DNA from: JACKAL01 sp964400355
GTDB lineage: Bacteria > Bdellovibrionota > Bdellovibrionia > Bdellovibrionales > JAGQZY01
Reading direction: 5' to 3'
Assembly: GCA_964400355.1 (NCBI GenBank)
Contig: CAYNTO010000002.1
Coordinates: 124,001 to 188,000 of the forward strand
Length of the DNA: 64,000 nucleotides
The position numbers and the translations under genes are program-made. A model generated the notes under the pieces. That model saw only the letters and a list, made by a program, of their open reading frames with translations, did not search any database and was not told where the DNA came from. This document shows positions 60,448 to 64,000 of the stretch, piece after piece (the first letter of the stretch is position 1; each line of letters begins with the position of its first letter).

Positions 60448-61807
60448 AACCGATAAACAAGTTCTCCTCGTAATCGACGACGAAAAGCCCATTCGCGACG
60501 TTCTCTCCGCTGCTCTTGGCGACGAGGGGTACGTTGTGCACTCCGCAGAAAACGGCGAAGAGGGTTTAAAGCTCATCGAATCTTTACAGCCTCCAGTGGC
60601 TCTCCTTGATGTATGGATGCCCGGTAAATACGATGGCATCGGGGTGCTTAAAGTGGCGCGTGAACGATTTCCAGGAACAGATTTTATAGTCATGTCGGGT
60701 CATGGAACCATTGAGACTGCAGTCCAGGCCACCAAGCTGGGCGCCTGGGATTTTGTTGAAAAGCCGATTTCCTTGGATAAAATCACGATTCTAATTAAGA
60801 ACATTCTATCCTACCAAAAAGAAAAAGAGGAAAAGAAGAACCTCCTTCATAAATTGCGCGAAAATATTGCTATCGTCGGCTCGAGCGAACACGCCAAAAT
60901 GATCAAACAGTTAGTAGTAAAGGTAGCGCCTTCTGCGCACTGGATATTGCTCGAGGGCGAGGTCGGCACCGGTAAGGAGCTCATAGCCAACAACATTCAT
61001 TACCTCAGCCCGCGTGCTGGATACACGTTTGTGGAATTCAAATGTGCGCAGGTTCCAGAAGATCTCATCGAGGGGGAATTGTTTGGTTACGAGCAGGGCG
61101 CACTCCCTGGTAGCGGCAATGAACGCCGCGGAAAATTCGATTTGGCCCACAATGGTAGTTTGTTTATTGACGATATCGATTTACTTTCTCCCGCGACGCA
61201 GGAAAAGATCTACCGCTACTTGCAAACAGGAAAGATTCAGCGTCAGGGTGGTACAAAGTCTATCGAACTCAATGTACGCGTGATCGCCGCTAGTACAAAG
61301 AATTTGTCTACAGAATCGCAAAATGGCAACTTCCACCGCGACCTCTACTCGAGATTGAGTCTTGTGCCCTTTAGAATTTTACCACTGCGTGAACGCCGAG
61401 AAGATATCGAATCACTGATCCATTATTTCAACAACCGAGTCGCCGCATCTGGTGGCTTTAGTCTTAAAACATTTTCAGAGCGCGCCATGGTGGTGCTGCT
61501 CGATTACGAATGGCCAGGTAACGTGCGCGAATTGCGCAATTTTCTGGAACGCATTTATATACTCACCCCGGAGGACGTTGTCGACGTTCACGATGTGAAG
61601 TTTGCTGGCCTCAAAGCGGGCTCGTCAACGAACTATTCGGAGTTCGGCAGTTTTCGCGAGGCGCGCGCCCAGTTTGAAAAGGAATACATTCTCACCAAAA
61701 TTAACGAGTACAACGGCAATATCAGTAAAACCGCGGAGTCGATTGGACTTGAGCGCAGTTATTTGCATCGAAAGATTAAGTCGTTCGGAATCGATATCGA
61801 GGGCTAG
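60440..61807 (+). CDS. NtrX-like response regulator with degenerate sigma-54 activation loop
   Basis: ATG 60440 gives 455 residues. The receiver domain is intact: acidic pair in VIDDEKPIR, phospho-Asp D57 in LLDVWMPG, Thr/Ser in IVMSGHG and Lys in VEKPIS. The AAA+ domain has Walker A GEVGTGKE, but the GAFTGA loop reads GALPGS (residues 220-225), and Walker B is SLFIDDIDLL with Asp in place of the Glu. The C-terminal Fis HTH is normal (SKTAESIGLERSYLHRKIKS). It is paired with the upstream kinase, but canonical sigma-54 activation is doubtful; it may act as a DNA-binding repressor or with sigma-70. Confidence 0.88.
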   Translation: MSETDKQVLLVIDDEKPIRDVLSAALGDEGYVVHSAENGEEGLKLIESLQPPVALLDVWMPGKYDGIGVLKVARERFPGTDFIVMSGHGTIETAVQATKLGAWDFVEKPISLDKITILIKNILSYQKEKEEKKNLLHKLRENIAIVGSSEHAKMIKQLVVKVAPSAHWILLEGEVGTGKELIANNIHYLSPRAGYTFVEFKCAQVPEDLIEGELFGYEQGALPGSGNERRGKFDLAHNGSLFIDDIDLLSPATQEKIYRYLQTGKIQRQGGTKSIELNVRVIAASTKNLSTESQNGNFHRDLYSRLSLVPFRILPLRERREDIESLIHYFNNRVAASGGFSLKTFSERAMVVLLDYEWPGNVRELRNFLERIYILTPEDVVDVHDVKFAGLKAGSSTNYSEFGSFREARAQFEKEYILTKINEYNGNISKTAESIGLERSYLHRKIKSFGIDIEG

Positions 61808-61810
61808 AGC

Positions 61811-62317
61811 TTATTTCTTTTTGCTCTTTTTTAGGTCGCGCAGAACGTGGTCTGGAACATACTTCTTGATTGCGGTCTCCCAGCCCTCTGGGCCAACAAG
61901 GCCTTTGGCCATGCTGGAGCTCACCTGAGCCATTTCACTCGGTGGAATCAAATATATTGTCTCCACTTTGGGTGCCAGTTCCCGATTGACCTGGTTCATC
62001 ACAAATTCATAATCAAAATCATTAGGAGTACGAATCCCGCGAACCAAATAGGGAATCTTATTTTCCCAAGCGTATTTGACTAAAAACTTATTGTCGATCA
62101 CGGCGATATTCACCTTTGCAGAAAGCTGCAGTTTTTCCAAGGCGATAGCAATATGGCTCTGGCGCTGCTTGGTGGAGAAAAGATATTTTTTATCGGGGTT
62201 TTCGCCAATAGCGATAGTGAGTTCATCAAAAAGCTGACCTGCGCGTTGGATCACCCAAAGGTGACCATGGGTTAATGGGTCAAAACTGCCGGCGTAGATC
62301 GCTTTTTTGCTTTTCAT
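61811..62317 (-). CDS. coaD: phosphopantetheine adenylyltransferase CoaD
   Basis: I place the start at ATG 62317 so that the product begins MKSKKAIYAGSFDPLTHGHL, as in the family; 168 residues. The nucleotidyltransferase TxGH motif is THGH, followed by KYLFSTKQRQSHIAIAL, YLVRGIRTPNDFDYEFVMNQ-type segment (VRGIRTPNDFDYEFVMNQ) and VSSSMAKGLVGPEGW in place of the ISST-R motif. CoaD makes dephospho-CoA in CoA synthesis. Convergent with the NtrX-like gene, with 3 bp between stops. Confidence 0.93.
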   Translation of the reverse strand: MKSKKAIYAGSFDPLTHGHLWVIQRAGQLFDELTIAIGENPDKKYLFSTKQRQSHIAIALEKLQLSAKVNIAVIDNKFLVKYAWENKIPYLVRGIRTPNDFDYEFVMNQVNRELAPKVETIYLIPPSEMAQVSSSMAKGLVGPEGWETAIKKYVPDHVLRDLKKSKKK

Positions 62318-62399
62318 GGTCTCAATAATAGTTAATCCCATTGCTCGAGGCAAGGTTGAGGTGTAATTTAAAACGCATCAATGCCAAGAGGAGTATACG

Positions 62400-64000
62400 A
62401 TGAAATGGAGTGAGTCTTTTTTCCATACCTTAAAAGAGGCGCCAGTCGACGCCGAGATCGTCAGCCACCAACTTTTCATGCGTGGCGGTATTGTTAAAAA
62501 GGTAGCTCCAGGGATTTTTACTTACTCAGTGCTGGGCCTGCGCGCCATACGTAAACTGGAAACCATTATTCGCGAGGAATTGGGCAAGATCAATTGTCAG
62601 GAAGTTCTTATGCCGATGGTGCAACCGCGGTCACTATGGGACGAGTCTGGCCGGTGGCCGATGATGGGCGAACTTTTAAAGTTTAAAAACAAAAATGATC
62701 AGGATTTTTGCCTTGGTGCGACTCACGAAGAGGTGATTAGCGATTATGTGCGTAAGGATCTCAAGAGCTACCGCGATCTTCCGATCAGCCTCTACCAGAT
62801 TCAGACCAAATATCGCGACGAAATCCGCCCACGTTTTGGTTTAATGCGTGCGCGTGAGTTTATCATGAAGGATGCTTACACCTTTGATACCTCAAAAGAG
62901 AATGCCCTTAAGAGTTACGATAAGATGCGGATTGCTTATAACAATATCTTTAAGCGCATTGGATTTGACTACCGCATGGTGGAGGCCGATACCGGCGCCA
63001 TCGGTGGAAACCTGTCACACGAATTCCAGGTTCTGTCGGAATCAGGCATGGACAAGCTCTCTATTTGTACGAAGTGCGATTATGCTGCCAACGAAGAGAT
63101 CACTCCGGTGATCTCCAAGCCACAAACTGGTGGCACAGCAAAAGAGATGAATAAGTTCTCTACTCCCGGTCTTAAAACAATCGCGGATCTTTCCAAAAGC
63201 CTCAACATCGCCGAGAGCGACCTTGTAAAAACATTTTTCGTAAAGTTCACCGAGAAAAACAAAACGGAGTTCGTGGTCCTTTTGGTTCCAGGAAATCGCG
63301 AAGTCAATTTGATCAAAGCAAAAAAGGCTCTCTCTAAGAGTGTAGAACCTGAGATCTGCACTGAGGATGAGGTGCGCGAAATCACCGGTGCGTCCCCGGG
63401 GAGCTGCGGGCCGGTAGGACTTAAGAACAACAACCGTGTCGTTCTCGATAGCGCTCTTAAAGGCAAAATCAACATGGTGGTCGGTGCCAATGAAAACGAT
63501 TTCCACTATGAAAATGTCAATGAAGGTCGCGACTTCCGTGTGAGCATTACCGCCGATATCTCTATGGTTGCCGATGGCGATCCGTGTCCTAATTGTGGTG
63601 GCGCGATCAAATCGGTGCGCGGCAGTGAAGTGGGCCACATCTTTTATCTTGGACAAAAGTACGCAACTCCTATGGGCGTAAAATATCTCGACACCAATGG
63701 AAAGTCCCAAGTGACAGAGATGGGTTGCTACGGCATTGGCGTCACGCGCACAGTGCAATCGGCGATTGAGCAGATGCACGACAAAGACGGGATGATCTGG
63801 CCTCCGAGCATAGCACCCTTCCTGGTTCATATCTGTGTGCTCGACCAAGACGAAAAAATTGTACAGTACGCTGAAGAGATCGGAAAAGTCCTTGAGAAGA
63901 ATGGCTTTGATTATTTGATCGACGACCGCGATGAACGCCCCGGCTTTAAGTTCAAAGATGCCGATCTTATGGGAGCTCCACTGCGGATCACTATCGGAAA
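62400..64000 (+). CDS. proS: prolyl-tRNA synthetase (partial, runs off the right edge)
   Basis: 533 codons are visible from ATG 62400 with a GAGG site. Class II motif 1 is around EELGKINCQEVLMPMVQP, motif 2 TKYRDEIRPRFGLMRAREF and the Pro-specific block MKDAYTFDTS. The bacterial editing (INS) domain is present (about 220-400, with PGNREVNLIKAKKA and GSCGPVGL). Class II motif 3 lies in GCYGIGVTRT. The C-terminal anticodon-binding domain starts near LVHICVLDQDEK and is cut by the window. Confidence 0.95.
   Translation, partial: MKWSESFFHTLKEAPVDAEIVSHQLFMRGGIVKKVAPGIFTYSVLGLRAIRKLETIIREELGKINCQEVLMPMVQPRSLWDESGRWPMMGELLKFKNKNDQDFCLGATHEEVISDYVRKDLKSYRDLPISLYQIQTKYRDEIRPRFGLMRAREFIMKDAYTFDTSKENALKSYDKMRIAYNNIFKRIGFDYRMVEADTGAIGGNLSHEFQVLSESGMDKLSICTKCDYAANEEITPVISKPQTGGTAKEMNKFSTPGLKTIADLSKSLNIAESDLVKTFFVKFTEKNKTEFVVLLVPGNREVNLIKAKKALSKSVEPEICTEDEVREITGASPGSCGPVGLKNNNRVVLDSALKGKINMVVGANENDFHYENVNEGRDFRVSITADISMVADGDPCPNCGGAIKSVRGSEVGHIFYLGQKYATPMGVKYLDTNGKSQVTEMGCYGIGVTRTVQSAIEQMHDKDGMIWPPSIAPFLVHICVLDQDEKIVQYAEEIGKVLEKNGFDYLIDDRDERPGFKFKDADLMGAPLRITIG

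Overview
The window looks like a chromosomal stretch of a Gram-negative, didermic member of the Bdellovibrionota (Bdellovibrio-like lineage), probably from a metagenome or draft assembly because it contains one 100-N scaffold gap. Reasons: a Myxococcus/Bdellovibrio-type gliding (Glt/Agl) operon, a flagellin gene, LPS export genes, sigma-54 with enhancer-binding proteins, many signal-peptide and lipoprotein genes, and a secreted tail-fibre-like protein with the architecture of the Bdellovibrio prey-recognition fibres. No rRNA, tRNA, CRISPR array, prophage or intact insertion sequence was found.

Layout. 1-1080: N-terminal part of a Gcr-type membrane protein, cut by the window edge. 1215-17820: an LPS/gliding super-region. 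kdsC is followed after 2 bp by a ten-gene gliding operon (two outer-membrane barrels, two large TPR proteins, a TPR lipoprotein, a CglF-like small protein, the FHA/TonB protein GltG, and the AglR/AglQ/AglS-type motor). A reverse-strand GYF-PilZ protein comes next, then a fused lptC-lptA, lptB and rpoN. In many proteobacteria kdsC, lptC, lptA, lptB and rpoN are neighbours, so the gliding operon appears to sit inside that cluster. 17826-22653: housekeeping and transport (rsmI, NUDIX, HAD, a GlpT-type transporter, an arylsulfotransferase-like protein). 22842-28921: the peripheral arm of complex I (nuoB, nuoCD, nuoE, nuoF, nuoG, nuoI) without the membrane subunits.

30201-30663 is a gene-free segment with two copies, in opposite orientation, of a 71/72-bp cloverleaf-like repeat. 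Each copy is at the tip of its own long, locus-specific inverted repeat. 30664-37193: nucleotide-sugar genes (uxs, ugd), an MgtE-like transporter, recO and an SGNH hydrolase overlapping gmhB. The gmhB gene is broken only by an artefactual scaffold gap. 37236-46376: secreted hydrolases (SGNH, a convergent pair of paralogous alpha/beta hydrolases, a trypsin-like protease), a Xer recombinase, a stand-alone sigma-54 activator, an H1-like basic/acidic protein and flagellin. 46546-51988: an ankyrin lipoprotein, the fibre and DUF1554 pair, a diheme cytochrome and a small Cys protein.

52073-64000: clpB, a small secreted protein, an FkbM methyltransferase, the riboflavin operon ribE-ribBA-ribH (GTP cyclohydrolase half degenerate), an NtrY/NtrX-like two-component pair whose regulator lacks a normal GAFTGA loop, coaD, and proS cut by the right edge. 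A short palindromic repeat with the core GTGCC(A/T)GGCAC follows the stop codons of three unrelated genes (13408, 47296, 54640).

All identifications come from reading motifs and gene order by eye; no database search was run.
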